This document shows, one piece after another, positions 56,542 through 64,000 of a stretch of DNA of 64,000 bases; position 1 is the stretch's first letter; every line of letters starts with the position of its first letter. A program made the translations under genes and the position numbers. Where the stretch lies: NCBI GenBank assembly GCA_947489445.1, contig CANLDN010000002.1:379501-443500 (forward strand), given 5' to 3'. Under the pieces are notes generated by a model, which saw nothing but the letters and a program-made list of their open reading frames with translations, searched no databases and was not told the DNA's origin. This DNA comes from an uncultured Paracoccaceae bacterium (GTDB taxonomy: Bacteria > Pseudomonadota > Alphaproteobacteria > Rhodobacterales > Rhodobacteraceae).

Positions 56542-57468
56542 TTGTTCGCTGATTTGGCCGATCATAGCACGTTTACGCCGACCTATGCGGTACTAGACGC
56601 AGTCAAAATTCCTAACCTGTCTGAGTTGCTTGCCGTATCTGATCTTGAACATCGGTGTTTGGTGAAAGGTGCCGAATACGATGAGCTGAGGGATGTATCG
56701 CCTTGGTTAGTTCGTTTAGAGGCGGATCATGCGCTAACGCGTCATCTTCTGACCAGCGGCGATGCCCCTTGGACATATTGGGATGATGCGCCGGGGATAT
56801 TTGTACGATCCGGTGCCTCTTTTGACGCCGTATGGCGCCATTTTCGCAAGTTTTCGAAGGTACGAGACGCGGATGGTCGCTGGATGTATTTTCGGTTTTG
56901 TGACCCAGACGCGTTACATGCGTATTTGGGCCATATTCAGACAAACCCATCAAAGATCATGCAGTGGTTTCGGGTCGATACCACAACCATCATTGATCAG
57001 ATCATCGGGTTTGATTCCTTCGATGATCTGGCTTGGAGCGTCACATATGCGGCGGATCCGCCTGACACAATTGCAATTGCCGGCACGCCCATCTTTACGC
57101 CTGAAGACATGGCGCGCTTGACAGAGTATCGCCGCGACAGCTTTGATCGCATCACAGCACTCGCGTTGTTGGACAGCTATCCCAAACTTGCCCTTAACAA
57201 AAAAGAGATGCGCGATGTCTGCCGGACGATCCGCACGTGGGTTGCCCGATTTGGTGTGACCGGTGCCCGCGATGTGCGTCGACTGGTCAATTTGTCGGTC
57301 TATCTTGGTATGCGCTATGATATCGACCCGACGTTTGGGCCGGGGTGCGAACATGTGTTGCGAGACGAAGGGTTGAAGCCCGGCCAAAAAGTCGACCGTA
57401 TTGTTGCGATGGCAAAACACTGGCTGTCGGCCGCTTCGCAAAGGGAGGCATCCTATGGAACCAGATGA
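56542..57468 (+). CDS. DUF4123 protein (type VI secretion adaptor), 5' end interrupted
   Basis: DUF4123/Tap-type adaptors load effectors onto VgrG in type VI secretion. The family core is clear: PTYAVLDAVKIPNLSELLAV, DLEHRCLVKGAEYDELRDVS, then PWLVRLEADHALTRHLLTSG and RSGASFDAVWRHFRKFSKVR followed by WMYFRFCDPDALHAYL. The C-terminal ~140 residues are helical. The same frame continues upstream to ATG 56371, but a TAA at 56506-56508 interrupts it (45 codons before the stop). I give the TTG at 56542 as the first available start after the stop, without a ribosome site. Either a nonsense mutation has inactivated the gene or a shorter protein is made. It overlaps the effector candidate by 14 bp. 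Confidence 0.75.
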   Translation: MFADLADHSTFTPTYAVLDAVKIPNLSELLAVSDLEHRCLVKGAEYDELRDVSPWLVRLEADHALTRHLLTSGDAPWTYWDDAPGIFVRSGASFDAVWRHFRKFSKVRDADGRWMYFRFCDPDALHAYLGHIQTNPSKIMQWFRVDTTTIIDQIIGFDSFDDLAWSVTYAADPPDTIAIAGTPIFTPEDMARLTEYRRDSFDRITALALLDSYPKLALNKKEMRDVCRTIRTWVARFGVTGARDVRRLVNLSVYLGMRYDIDPTFGPGCEHVLRDEGLKPGQKVDRIVAMAKHWLSAASQREASYGTR

Positions 57469-58657
57469 AGCCCTGTTGGAGCTTGAACGTGTCGATGCGG
57501 CGCTTCAGGAAGAGGACAACTTCCCCACGGATGAACCATGTCGCACCTGCCCTACGCATGTCACGGCTGTGTCTGGACCGGACGAGGTTTATTTGGGTCA
57601 GACCTATACCTTTCAGGTTGACGGCTATAGCCGTGAGGTGAAGGGGACATATTGGCAAGACAAGGTGTCGTGGGAAATTAGTGTTTACCGCGAACCCGAG
57701 CGTTTCATGCGCCCCGACCGCCGTGTCAGTGTTGAGAAAATTGTTCTGACCAACCATGGCGAGACGTTAGAGCTTGAGATCAAGGAAGAATGGGCATTCT
57801 TGGATATGCAAGTCTTTGCCTATATTTCTGCGCCTGTCGACGCCGTCAGCGTCCAGCCCAAGGTGCGGGGCGCCTGGGCCGTTCTCAATCGCTGGACACC
57901 GCAAAAGATTGCCGACTATCGCGACTATGCCAGCACAACCGCAGAGGTCGAATTTCGCGGGAACGTGAACAATTATGTGTGCGAGGATTTCGCCGTATCG
58001 CTTGTCATGCAGTTCGCCCGTCAGCAAAAGCTGCCGTTTAAGATCACAAACGGCACTGGGACATATGATGCAAAAGAATATCATTATTCCGAGCTTGACG
58101 AAGCCGATAAGCATTCGCCGTTTGATCAGGTCATGCTCAAGACGACTGGCGCACCTGATCTGAACCCCGCCAATCAGTCGAATGCCGTTGCCGTCTTGGC
58201 CGGACCCAATATCACAACATACAGCGCTGCCCTTGTGGCAAATCAGATTAAGCCGGGCATGATCCATGTGATGGATACAGGCGGCGATGGACCCACTAAT
58301 CATATTCAGGTTGTGACGGCCGTAACACCAACTATGCAGCCGCCGTTTAGATCGCAGCCAGCTATGGTTTCAAGGCCGCCCCGGTTAGGTCAATTTGCGG
58401 TGGCTACAGTTCGTATCCATCAAGGGAACTTCCCAAGCAGCAATTCTGCCGCGTTTGGTCGTGGTGTTGGCGCGTTCGTGACGTTTTCAGAGGAAGAGGA
58501 TTTCTATTCCCACTGGTACCTAGGTGTCCCGGTCCAAGAAGGTGAATATAGCCTGCCGGACGGGGACTATACCCGCAATGGCTCAACCAGCCGTGGATTG
58601 CTTTTCAATCAAGTTCAGGTGATTGCGGAATGGAACTTTTTGGCATGGAATTCATGA
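57455..58657 (+). CDS. Candidate type VI effector (putative cysteine hydrolase)
   Basis: A 400-aa protein of no family I recognise. Residues 20-35 have a CxxC (DEPCRTCP), residues 40-140 look like an Ig-like beta sandwich (GPDEVYLGQTYTFQVDG), and residues 165-290 may be a papain/NlpC-P60-like domain: Cys176 at the start of a helix (NNYVCEDFAVSLVMQFARQQ) and His283 after a strand (DTGGDGPTNHIQVVTAV). The order Cys then His is right for such hydrolases, but I cannot prove the fold. Ribosome site GGGAGG precedes ATG 57455. It lies directly after a DUF4123 adaptor and before a small membrane protein, the classic adaptor-effector-immunity order. There is no VgrG or PAAR in the window. Confidence 0.6.
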   Translation: MEPDEALLELERVDAALQEEDNFPTDEPCRTCPTHVTAVSGPDEVYLGQTYTFQVDGYSREVKGTYWQDKVSWEISVYREPERFMRPDRRVSVEKIVLTNHGETLELEIKEEWAFLDMQVFAYISAPVDAVSVQPKVRGAWAVLNRWTPQKIADYRDYASTTAEVEFRGNVNNYVCEDFAVSLVMQFARQQKLPFKITNGTGTYDAKEYHYSELDEADKHSPFDQVMLKTTGAPDLNPANQSNAVAVLAGPNITTYSAALVANQIKPGMIHVMDTGGDGPTNHIQVVTAVTPTMQPPFRSQPAMVSRPPRLGQFAVATVRIHQGNFPSSNSAAFGRGVGAFVTFSEEEDFYSHWYLGVPVQEGEYSLPDGDYTRNGSTSRGLLFNQVQVIAEWNFLAWNS

Positions 58658-58980
58658 ATATGCTGCGCTTGACCATACTTATTCTGGGCATTGTCCCCAT
58701 TTGCGCCGTCTTGTTCATGTGGTCGCAGGGATATGTTGATGAATTTTACCCGGCCCGCAATCAGGCGGCATGGATCGGCGACTGGATGAACCGATACACT
58801 TGGTTGGTACGACTGTACTGGGTTTTGGCCGTGACCGCGATTGGCGCGGGTTTTTGGTTTTGCCGCCGCCAAGACGGGTCAGGCTTGTGCCTTGTATCGA
58901 TCTTTGCGTTGATTGCGATTTTGGCGGCCGTTGCGCTTTATCTTTATGTAATCAAAGATTTCCCGAAGGCCGGTCCATAG
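58654..58980 (+). CDS. Small membrane protein, candidate immunity protein
   Basis: A 108-aa protein with three hydrophobic helices: LRLTILILGIVPICAVLFMW, LVRLYWVLAVTAIGAGFWF and CLVSIFALIAILAAVALYLY. ATG 58654 overlaps the effector stop (ATGA), which implies coupled translation; in-frame ATGs at 58630 and 58645 are alternatives. The region between TM1 and TM2 (QGYVDEFYPARNQAAWIGDW) would be a periplasmic loop. Position and coupling suggest immunity to the preceding effector, acting in the envelope; this is inference only, no family was recognised. Confidence 0.6.
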   Translation: MNMLRLTILILGIVPICAVLFMWSQGYVDEFYPARNQAAWIGDWMNRYTWLVRLYWVLAVTAIGAGFWFCRRQDGSGLCLVSIFALIAILAAVALYLYVIKDFPKAGP

Positions 58981-59069
58981 CCGCACGCCCATCCAAGAGC
59001 GTTTCATCGACCCGTATGGGGCCACCTTCGTCCGGCGGTATCATAGGTGTAATCAGGTTCGGCCCGCCG

Positions 59070-60839
59070 CTAGCGTTCTGTCAGTTTGAGTTCGATCCGC
59101 CGGTTTTGGGCGCGGGCCTCTGGTGTATTTTCCGGATTGATTGGTTGGAATTCGCCAAAGCCATTGGCCGCCAACCGCCGCGGATCAATGCCGAGATCTT
59201 CGGACATGAAGCGGACGACCGATAGCGCACGCGCCTGACTGAGTTCCCAATTGTCGCGGTAGCGGCTGGTTGAACCTGTGGGAATGTTATCGGTGTGCCC
59301 GTCGACGCGGATCACCCAGTCGATACCCGGTGGGATATCGTCGGAAATGCTGCGCAGGATGCCCGCGATATTGGCGATTTCATCCTGACCGGCGCGGGAC
59401 AGTTGGGCGCGTCCGGGTTCAAACAGCACCTCGGAGGCGAAGATGAACCGGTCCCCTTCAATGCGGATGCGGTCCTGTCCTTCGAGGACTTCGCGCAGTT
59501 GCCCGAAGAAGTCGGATTTGAAACGGGCGAGGTTTTCGGCTTCGGCGGCGAGGCGTTCGGCCTCTTCTTCCAATCGGGCGGCTTCCGCCTCGAGCCGGAT
59601 GCGTTCCGCTTCTTCCAAGGCGCGGCGCTGCCGTTCTTCGGCGGCGACACGGGCGAGCGCGGTGTTGAGTTGCGCGCCCAGCGTTTCGATCTGCACTTGT
59701 GCCTCACGGTCCGCGTCTTCGGCGAGGTCAAGCAAGGATTGCAGGTTGCCCACCTGTGTCCGCAAGGCCGTGATTTGTTCATTGAGCAGGGCGACCTGAC
59801 GCTGGCTTTCGGCGGAAAGCGCTTCTTGTTCGGCGAGTGCCTGATTGGCTTGCGCAAGGAGTGCAGCCTGGCGTTCAGCTTCGCTGACTTGGGTGGTTTG
59901 ATCGCCTTGCGCTTGGGTCAAGGCGGCGAGCATATCAACAAGCTGGGCGTTGAGATCTTCGTTTTCAGCGGCGCGGGCGGCGGCCTCTGCCTCGGCGGCG
60001 CGACGGGCGGCTTCTGCTTCTGTCAGGCTTTGGCCGACCTGAGATTGTGCCGCGCGGATAGCGGCGAGCTCTGCATCAAGCTGTTCACGCGCTGCACGCG
60101 CTGCTGCGAGCAGGGTCAGCGTTTCTTCGGCCTCGCGTCGTTGCTGTTCGAGGTTGAGGGTCATGGCCGTCAGTTCGGTATCGGCATTGGCAAGCCGTTC
60201 ACGCAGAGCTTGTGCAGCGGCGGCATCGGTCAATTGTGCAGCTTCAAGTTCGGTGAGCCGGGTCGTGTTGGCGTCGTTTTCCGCTTCCAGTTCGGCCATC
60301 ATGGCTTGCAGCGCCTTGCGACGGGCGGCAGCGAGGCGGGCGGCTTCGATGCCTGCGTCGATTTCTGTACGCGCTTGGGCAAGGGCGAGGTTCAGTGCCT
60401 CTTGTTCGGTGATCAGTCGTTCCTGTTCAGCCTCCAGCCCTGCGATATTGGCCTGTGCTTCGCGCCGTTCAGTCAGTAGCCCCGCGACTTGTGCTTCGAA
60501 TTCGGTGATCTGGGTTTGGGCCTGTGCCAGCGCCTGATCCTGCGCCTCGCGTTCGGCGATCAGGGCGGCGATGCGACCTGCCTGTTGTTCAGTTTGCGCT
60601 GTCAGGGCCGCATTTTCGTCGCGTTCGAGGCTGAGGGTGCTGGTCAGCGCGGCAACCTCTGCGCTGAGGATGTCGAGTTCGCTTTCCTGTCCGGTGATCG
60701 TTTCGCGCAGCACGAATTGGATCACCATGAAGATCGTCAGCACGAACATCAAAACCAGTAAGAGCCCGGTCATTGCGTCCACGAAACCCGGCCAGATGGC
60801 GTTTTGGAACCGGTTGGATGATCTGCGGCTGAGCGCCAT
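59070..60839 (-). CDS. MotB/OmpA-like stator protein with long coiled coil
   Basis: A 589-aa inner-membrane protein. The single TM helix follows IWPGFVDAMTGLLLVLMFVL, where Asp21 takes the place of the proton-binding Asp of MotB/TolR/ZorB. Residues ~50-455 are a nearly unbroken, Ala/Glu/Gln/Arg-rich coiled coil (RIAALIAEREAQDQALAQAQ). The C-terminal ~130 residues are an OmpA-like peptidoglycan-binding domain: FASEVLFEPGRAQLSRAG, DGHTDNIPTGSTSRYRDNWE and QNRRIELKLTER. The partner MotA/TolQ-like gene lies 3 bp upstream. The pair is not flagellar in context; it resembles conserved envelope stators of Rhodobacterales (from memory). Its role is unknown. Confidence 0.85.
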   Translation of the reverse strand: MALSRRSSNRFQNAIWPGFVDAMTGLLLVLMFVLTIFMVIQFVLRETITGQESELDILSAEVAALTSTLSLERDENAALTAQTEQQAGRIAALIAEREAQDQALAQAQTQITEFEAQVAGLLTERREAQANIAGLEAEQERLITEQEALNLALAQARTEIDAGIEAARLAAARRKALQAMMAELEAENDANTTRLTELEAAQLTDAAAAQALRERLANADTELTAMTLNLEQQRREAEETLTLLAAARAAREQLDAELAAIRAAQSQVGQSLTEAEAARRAAEAEAAARAAENEDLNAQLVDMLAALTQAQGDQTTQVSEAERQAALLAQANQALAEQEALSAESQRQVALLNEQITALRTQVGNLQSLLDLAEDADREAQVQIETLGAQLNTALARVAAEERQRRALEEAERIRLEAEAARLEEEAERLAAEAENLARFKSDFFGQLREVLEGQDRIRIEGDRFIFASEVLFEPGRAQLSRAGQDEIANIAGILRSISDDIPPGIDWVIRVDGHTDNIPTGSTSRYRDNWELSQARALSVVRFMSEDLGIDPRRLAANGFGEFQPINPENTPEARAQNRRIELKLTER

Positions 60840-60842
60840 GGA

Positions 60843-61991
60843 TCAGCCCCTGTCTTTGATCGCGTTGGCGAGGCTGGCAAGGTCGCCGCGCAGATCGCCG
60901 ATGCTTTCCTGGCGTCCGGCTGACATTTCTTCCAATATCCGCAGAAGCTGTACGTCGATGGAGCGCAGGCGCATCCGGCTTTCGGCGTCGATCCCTTCCA
61001 TCCCGCTATCGTCGAGTTTCTTGATCAGTTTTTCCTGACCTTCGGCGATGCGGGTCATCAGGTCAGCGCTGTTATCGGTTCGGCTGGTATGCGCCATCTG
61101 TTCGACGGCGGCAGCGAGGCTGGCAAAGCGTTTGTCGTTTTGTTCGCGGTCGGCGTCGGTTTGCCCCATCAGCATCTGGATGGTGTCCATCAGCTCGCCC
61201 AATTGATCCACAAAGGCACCCATGGCGCCCATGTCGGGCCCGGCGCCTTCGTCGCCTTCCAGACCGACGCGAGTGATGGTGGACATCCATTCTTCAAGCT
61301 CGCGGTAGAACCGGTTTTGGCCGTGCCCGGCGAACAGTTCCAGCAGGCCAACCACAAGTGACCCGGCAAGGCCGAGGAGCGAGCTGGAGAAGGCCGTACC
61401 CATGCCGCCAAGCTGGCTTTCCAGTCCCGATTGCAGCCGCGCAAAGATATCGGCCCCGTCTTCTCCATCGCCGGGGTTAAGAGACCGAATGGTTTCGACC
61501 AGTGCGGGTACTGTGGTGGCGAGCCCATAGAAGGTGCCAAGCAACCCGAGGAAGATCAGGACGTTGCCGATATAGCGTGTGATTTCGCGGTCTTCGTCAA
61601 TCCGCTGTGCCACGGAATCGAGAATGGACCGCCCCGAGGATGATGAAATCTGCGTGCGTGCCCCGCGTGACCGCAAAAGTGTCGCGAGCGGTGCCAGAAG
61701 CGAAGGCGCCGATGTATAGTTATGCCCGCCGGTTTCTTTGGCGAACCGTTCGATCCAGCGCACTGATTTCATCAGCAGGAAGACCTGATTGATGCAGGAC
61801 AGTACACCCAGCACGAAAACGGCAAGGATCACCCCGTTCAGATAGGGGTTTGAATTGTAGATCGCGATGATCTGTTCTTGGCCCAGATAAAGCCCGGCAC
61901 CAACCAGCCCCAGCACTGTCAACATGAACAGAATCTGGCGGATGGGCCGTGAAAACTGCGGTGCTGCCTTGGGTTCCCGTTTGTCCGACAC
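60843..61991 (-). CDS. MotA/TolQ/ExbB-like stator protein
   Basis: A 382-aa membrane protein. Hydrophobic helices occur at about 20-40 (ILFMLTVLGLVGAGLYLG), 50-75 (GVILAVFVLGVLSCINQVFL), 140-165 (IGNVLIFLGLLGTFYGLATT) and 195-225 (GTAFSSSLLGLAGSLVVGLL). The third and fourth form the MotA/TolQ/ExbB signature with LGLLGTFYGL and the GMGTAFSSSLLGL helix. The C-terminal ~130 residues are cytoplasmic and helical. It forms an operon with the MotB/OmpA-like gene. It should make the pentameric part of a 5:2 proton-driven unit (family knowledge). Confidence 0.85.
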   Translation of the reverse strand: MSDKREPKAAPQFSRPIRQILFMLTVLGLVGAGLYLGQEQIIAIYNSNPYLNGVILAVFVLGVLSCINQVFLLMKSVRWIERFAKETGGHNYTSAPSLLAPLATLLRSRGARTQISSSSGRSILDSVAQRIDEDREITRYIGNVLIFLGLLGTFYGLATTVPALVETIRSLNPGDGEDGADIFARLQSGLESQLGGMGTAFSSSLLGLAGSLVVGLLELFAGHGQNRFYRELEEWMSTITRVGLEGDEGAGPDMGAMGAFVDQLGELMDTIQMLMGQTDADREQNDKRFASLAAAVEQMAHTSRTDNSADLMTRIAEGQEKLIKKLDDSGMEGIDAESRMRLRSIDVQLLRILEEMSAGRQESIGDLRGDLASLANAIKDRG

Positions 61992-62080
61992 GGATGGGAG
62001 TCCTTATTAACTGTTACTGCGCGCCCCCATTAGGACCATATGGGACGCGCTGTAAAAACCCTAATGAAATTGCGTCCGCG

Positions 62081-62611
62081 TTATGTTGCCGTCAAGGCAC
62101 GCACCCGTTGCACCAGCCAATCCATGTCATCATCCCGGATATCAAGCTGGGTCAGGTGGCTTGCCGTGTTATAAAGGTATTCTGTGTTGGGCCCGCGTCC
62201 GCCCACCGCGCGCGCAATGATTTGGGCCTGCTTTTCGAGATCGAACTGGCAATATTGCACGTGATCCCGGTTGATGATGTAGGCCAGTGCGTGGATGGTT
62301 TCGCCGCTGTCACTGATCAGGTCGACGTGATCTTCGTAATAGGCCGATGAGATCAGTTCGCGTTCGCGCAAGGATGCGAGCACCGCATCTTCTTCGTTTT
62401 CGGCCACTTGAAAGGCAACTCCGGTGCATTGTCCGCCCGGATAAGTATCAAGCGCGAGTACAAGACCAGGGTCTTCTTCCGACCCCCGGTGGTGGATTGA
62501 CAGCATGCAAAAGCTGCGGTGGTAGTCGTGCAGCCGCGCCTTCACAGTTTGGGCAGGTGTGAAGCCGGGGTTCCAGAGCAACGATCCATATCCAAAAACC
62601 CAAAGTGCCAT
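62081..62611 (-). CDS. Gamma-glutamylcyclotransferase, ChaC type
   Basis: A 176-aa enzyme that degrades glutathione to 5-oxoproline and Cys-Gly. The substrate-binding signature WVFGYGSLLWNPGF is at the N-terminus and the catalytic Glu lies in ASLRERELISSAYYEDHVDL. LDTYPGGQCTGVAFQVAENE and the C-terminal GPNTEYLYNTASHLTQLDIR are typical. ATG 62611 follows AAAGGAAAG; the frame is open upstream only by chance. Isolated gene, divergent from the ArsR regulator. Confidence 0.92.
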   Translation of the reverse strand: MALWVFGYGSLLWNPGFTPAQTVKARLHDYHRSFCMLSIHHRGSEEDPGLVLALDTYPGGQCTGVAFQVAENEEDAVLASLRERELISSAYYEDHVDLISDSGETIHALAYIINRDHVQYCQFDLEKQAQIIARAVGGRGPNTEYLYNTASHLTQLDIRDDDMDWLVQRVRALTAT

Positions 62612-62768
62612 AATGCTTTCCTTTTGCGTCGCGTGTGTAAACACCGGATCAAGGTAGATGTCACCTGATTGTGGCGGGGTATTTTGGGGAGATCAGGGGG
62701 AGTGCCGGGGTCATTGCAATAACATAGCGAATCGGTTATATAAGTCATACTGCATAAGAGGTATCCTG

Positions 62769-63137
62769 ATGTCCCAGCTTGATCTGACCTTCGCCGCTTT
62801 GGCTGATCCGACCCGCAGGGCCATTCTGGCCCGTTTGGCTGACGGCGATGCGACGGTGGCCGAGCTCATGGCGCCCTTTGACATCAGTCAGCCTGCCGTT
62901 TCCCGCCATCTGAAGGTGTTGGAACGGGCGGGCCTGATTTCGACACGGGTTGATGCGCAGTCACGCCCGCGTTCCATTGAAGGGGGCCCATTGGCAGCGA
63001 TGAACGGCTGGTTGGAGCAATACCGCGCCATTTGGGACGGAAATTTTGCCCGACTGGACGTCCTTTTGGAGGAACTCAAACAAGGAGAGCATGATGGGAC
63101 CGCTGACACTGACCACACCAAGCGCAACCCAGATTAA
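62769..63137 (+). CDS. ArsR-family transcriptional regulator
   Basis: A 122-aa winged-helix repressor. LDLTFAALADPTRRAILARL is the ArsR opening and VAELMAPFDISQPAVSRHLK the helix-turn-helix, followed by VLERAGLISTRVDAQSRPRS, the wing. There is no CxC metal site, so it is probably of the non-metal-sensing type that pairs with AHSA1 proteins. It overlaps the downstream SRPBCC gene by 44 bp, a frequent arrangement in which the two are co-regulated (family knowledge). Confidence 0.93.
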   Translation: MSQLDLTFAALADPTRRAILARLADGDATVAELMAPFDISQPAVSRHLKVLERAGLISTRVDAQSRPRSIEGGPLAAMNGWLEQYRAIWDGNFARLDVLLEELKQGEHDGTADTDHTKRNPD

Positions 63138-63564
63138 GGTCGTTCGTCATTTTGATGCCCCGGCGGCCATGGTTTGGCGCGCCTTTACCGAACCTGACCT
63201 GATCAAACGCTGGCTGACGGGGCCACCGGGCCACACGATGCCTGAATGCAAGGTTGATCTGCGTGTTGGCGGTGCGTGGCGCTATGTCTGGGCGATGCCG
63301 GAAGGGCGCATGGCTGCCTACGGTATCTACCGCGAAATCGTTGAGGCCAAGCGCATTGTGCATACAGAAACTTTCGATGTGGCCCCTGACAATGAAACGC
63401 TGGTTGAAACCGATTTTGACCCGCAAGATGGCAGCACCCTGGTCACCATGCTGATTCATTATGACAGCGAAGAAACCCGCGACGCGCTGCTGTCCAGTGA
63501 CATGGCCGCCGGGATGGAGGCAAGCTATACCAGCCTTGATGGTTTGCTGGAACACGCAAGTTGA
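63094..63564 (+). CDS. SRPBCC/AHSA1 family protein
   Basis: A 156-aa START-like domain protein of the AHSA1 type. KVVRHFDAPAAMVWRAFTEP, then DLIKRWLTGPPGHTMPECKV and DLRVGGAWRYVWAMPEGRMA are diagnostic, as is the C-terminal GMEASYTSLDGLLEH. ATG 63094 is six bases after GGAG; ATG 63091 is also possible. Translational coupling to the ArsR regulator is implied by the overlap. It probably binds a small hydrophobic ligand; the ligand is unknown. The stop overlaps the TTG start of the AlkD-like gene. Confidence 0.93.
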   Translation: MGPLTLTTPSATQIKVVRHFDAPAAMVWRAFTEPDLIKRWLTGPPGHTMPECKVDLRVGGAWRYVWAMPEGRMAAYGIYREIVEAKRIVHTETFDVAPDNETLVETDFDPQDGSTLVTMLIHYDSEETRDALLSSDMAAGMEASYTSLDGLLEHAS

Positions 63565-64000
63565 CGCCCGACGACGTCATTGCGTGGTTGAAAGCTGCCG
63601 GTACGCCGGCGGGGATCGCTGGTATGACCCGTTACGGCATTCCGAATGACAATGCGTTTGGCGTGCCGATGGGCGATATGAAGCGGAAAGCCAAGACATT
63701 GGGTATAGATCATCTCCTCGCCAAGGCTTTGTGGGCGCATGGTGCTTATGAGGCACGGACCATGGCCGTGTTTCTGGCTGATCCTGCAGCGTTGACACAG
63801 ACCGAGGCAGATGCGTGGGTTGCTGATTTCGATAATTGGGCGATCTGCGACACGGCCTGCTTTTCGCTTTTGGATCGGACCCCTTATGCTTGGGCCAAGC
63901 TACGTCAATGGGCGATGGATGACAGGGAATTTGTGCGCAGGGCGGGTTTTGCGATGATCTGGGCGCTGTCTGGCCATGACAAAACGGCGCAGGATGCTGT
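63561..64000 (+). CDS. DNA alkylation repair protein, AlkD type (partial)
   Basis: HEAT-like repeat DNA glycosylase for 3- and 7-alkylpurines. The start is TTG 63561 overlapping the previous stop (TTGA). The protein begins LTPDDVIAWLKAAGTPAGIA and continues RYGIPNDNAFGVPMGDMKRK, LAKALWAHGAYEARTMAVFL and VADFDNWAICDTACFSLLDR, matching the AlkD repeats and the conserved W-D-x-x-D region. About 146 codons are inside the window; the remaining C-terminal part lies to the right. It seems to be third in the ArsR-AHSA1-AlkD unit. Confidence 0.88.
   Translation, partial: MTPDDVIAWLKAAGTPAGIAGMTRYGIPNDNAFGVPMGDMKRKAKTLGIDHLLAKALWAHGAYEARTMAVFLADPAALTQTEADAWVADFDNWAICDTACFSLLDRTPYAWAKLRQWAMDDREFVRRAGFAMIWALSGHDKTAQDA

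Noticed and set aside
59295..60479. Long plus-strand open frame of 394 codons
   Set aside because: It lies antisense to the coiled-coil part of the MotB/OmpA-like gene. Its Cys/Phe/Gly-rich sequence is the shadow of Ala/Glu/Gln repeats, with no domain and no ribosome site.
59070..61991. Zorya-type phage defence (ZorA/ZorB)
   Set aside because: The stator pair resembles ZorAB, but the long coil is on the MotB-like rather than the MotA-like protein, and no ZorC, ZorD or ZorE gene is adjacent.

Overview
The window looks like chromosomal DNA of an alphaproteobacterium of the family Rhodobacteraceae (Roseobacter group) that can make bacteriochlorophyll. Supporting signs are moderate-to-high G+C, a bchG-bch2-bchP-idi block with PpsR-type operators, the GANTC methylase ccrM, several families typical of this group (DUF2125, DUF3576, DUF4170, DUF6165, YjbH/YjbF) and a Rhodobacterales-style porin. 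Yoonia/Loktanella-like aerobic anoxygenic phototrophs fit, but the species cannot be fixed from sequence reading alone.

Layout. 1-4.1 kb: a partial enoyl-CoA hydratase and mutM, divergent from ubiE-ubiB. 4.1-7.6 kb: a reduced flagellar locus (flgD, fliK, a FlgJ-type rod-binding protein, a FlgN-like chaperone) that ends in a MotB gene cut off after about 30 codons. 7.6-11.1 kb: DUF6165, a ThuA / Gfo-Idh-MocA sugar operon, a hypothetical protein and a LysE exporter. 11.2-15.2 kb: the detached photosynthesis block, with two TGT-N12-ACA operators just before bchG. 15.3-16.1 kb: a decayed IS5-type element. 16.5-19 kb: small envelope proteins and a membrane-anchored winged-helix protein. 19-26 kb: rnhB, ccrM (three GANTC sites upstream), a frameshifted acetyltransferase, alkB, mutY, a DUF721 protein, a DsbA-like thioredoxin and a CaiB-type CoA transferase. 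26.2-32.4 kb: a lipid A/Kdo operon (pmbA, cysQ-like, DUF4170, waaA, lpxK) and DUF2125. 32.5-37 kb: SDR, enoyl-CoA hydratase, MscS channel, flavoprotein and GST. 37-41.7 kb: a sulfotransferase-like gene, yjbH, yjbF and three tandem small exported proteins. 41.7-46.3 kb: leuS-lptE-holA and DUF3576. 46.6-55.9 kb: porin, yggS, an rRNA/tRNA pseudouridine synthase, an MhqO/MhqD-like pair, ALDH, 1-Cys peroxiredoxin, a beta-barrel protein and pnp. 56.4-59 kb: an orphan type VI secretion cargo module (DUF4123 adaptor, candidate cysteine-hydrolase effector, three-TM candidate immunity protein). 59-62 kb: a MotA/MotB-like stator pair with a very long coiled coil. 62-64 kb: chaC, an ArsR regulator, an AHSA1 protein and a partial AlkD glycosylase.

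Most of the window is ordinary core genome. The parts that deserve a second look are the DUF4123/effector/immunity module, whose adaptor has an in-frame stop; the low-G+C insertion in leuS next to the KMSKS loop; the stator pair with the giant coiled coil; the three small exported proteins beside yjbFH; the membrane-anchored winged-helix gene; the truncated motB; and the operators before bchG and ccrM. I saw no rRNA, tRNA or CRISPR array.
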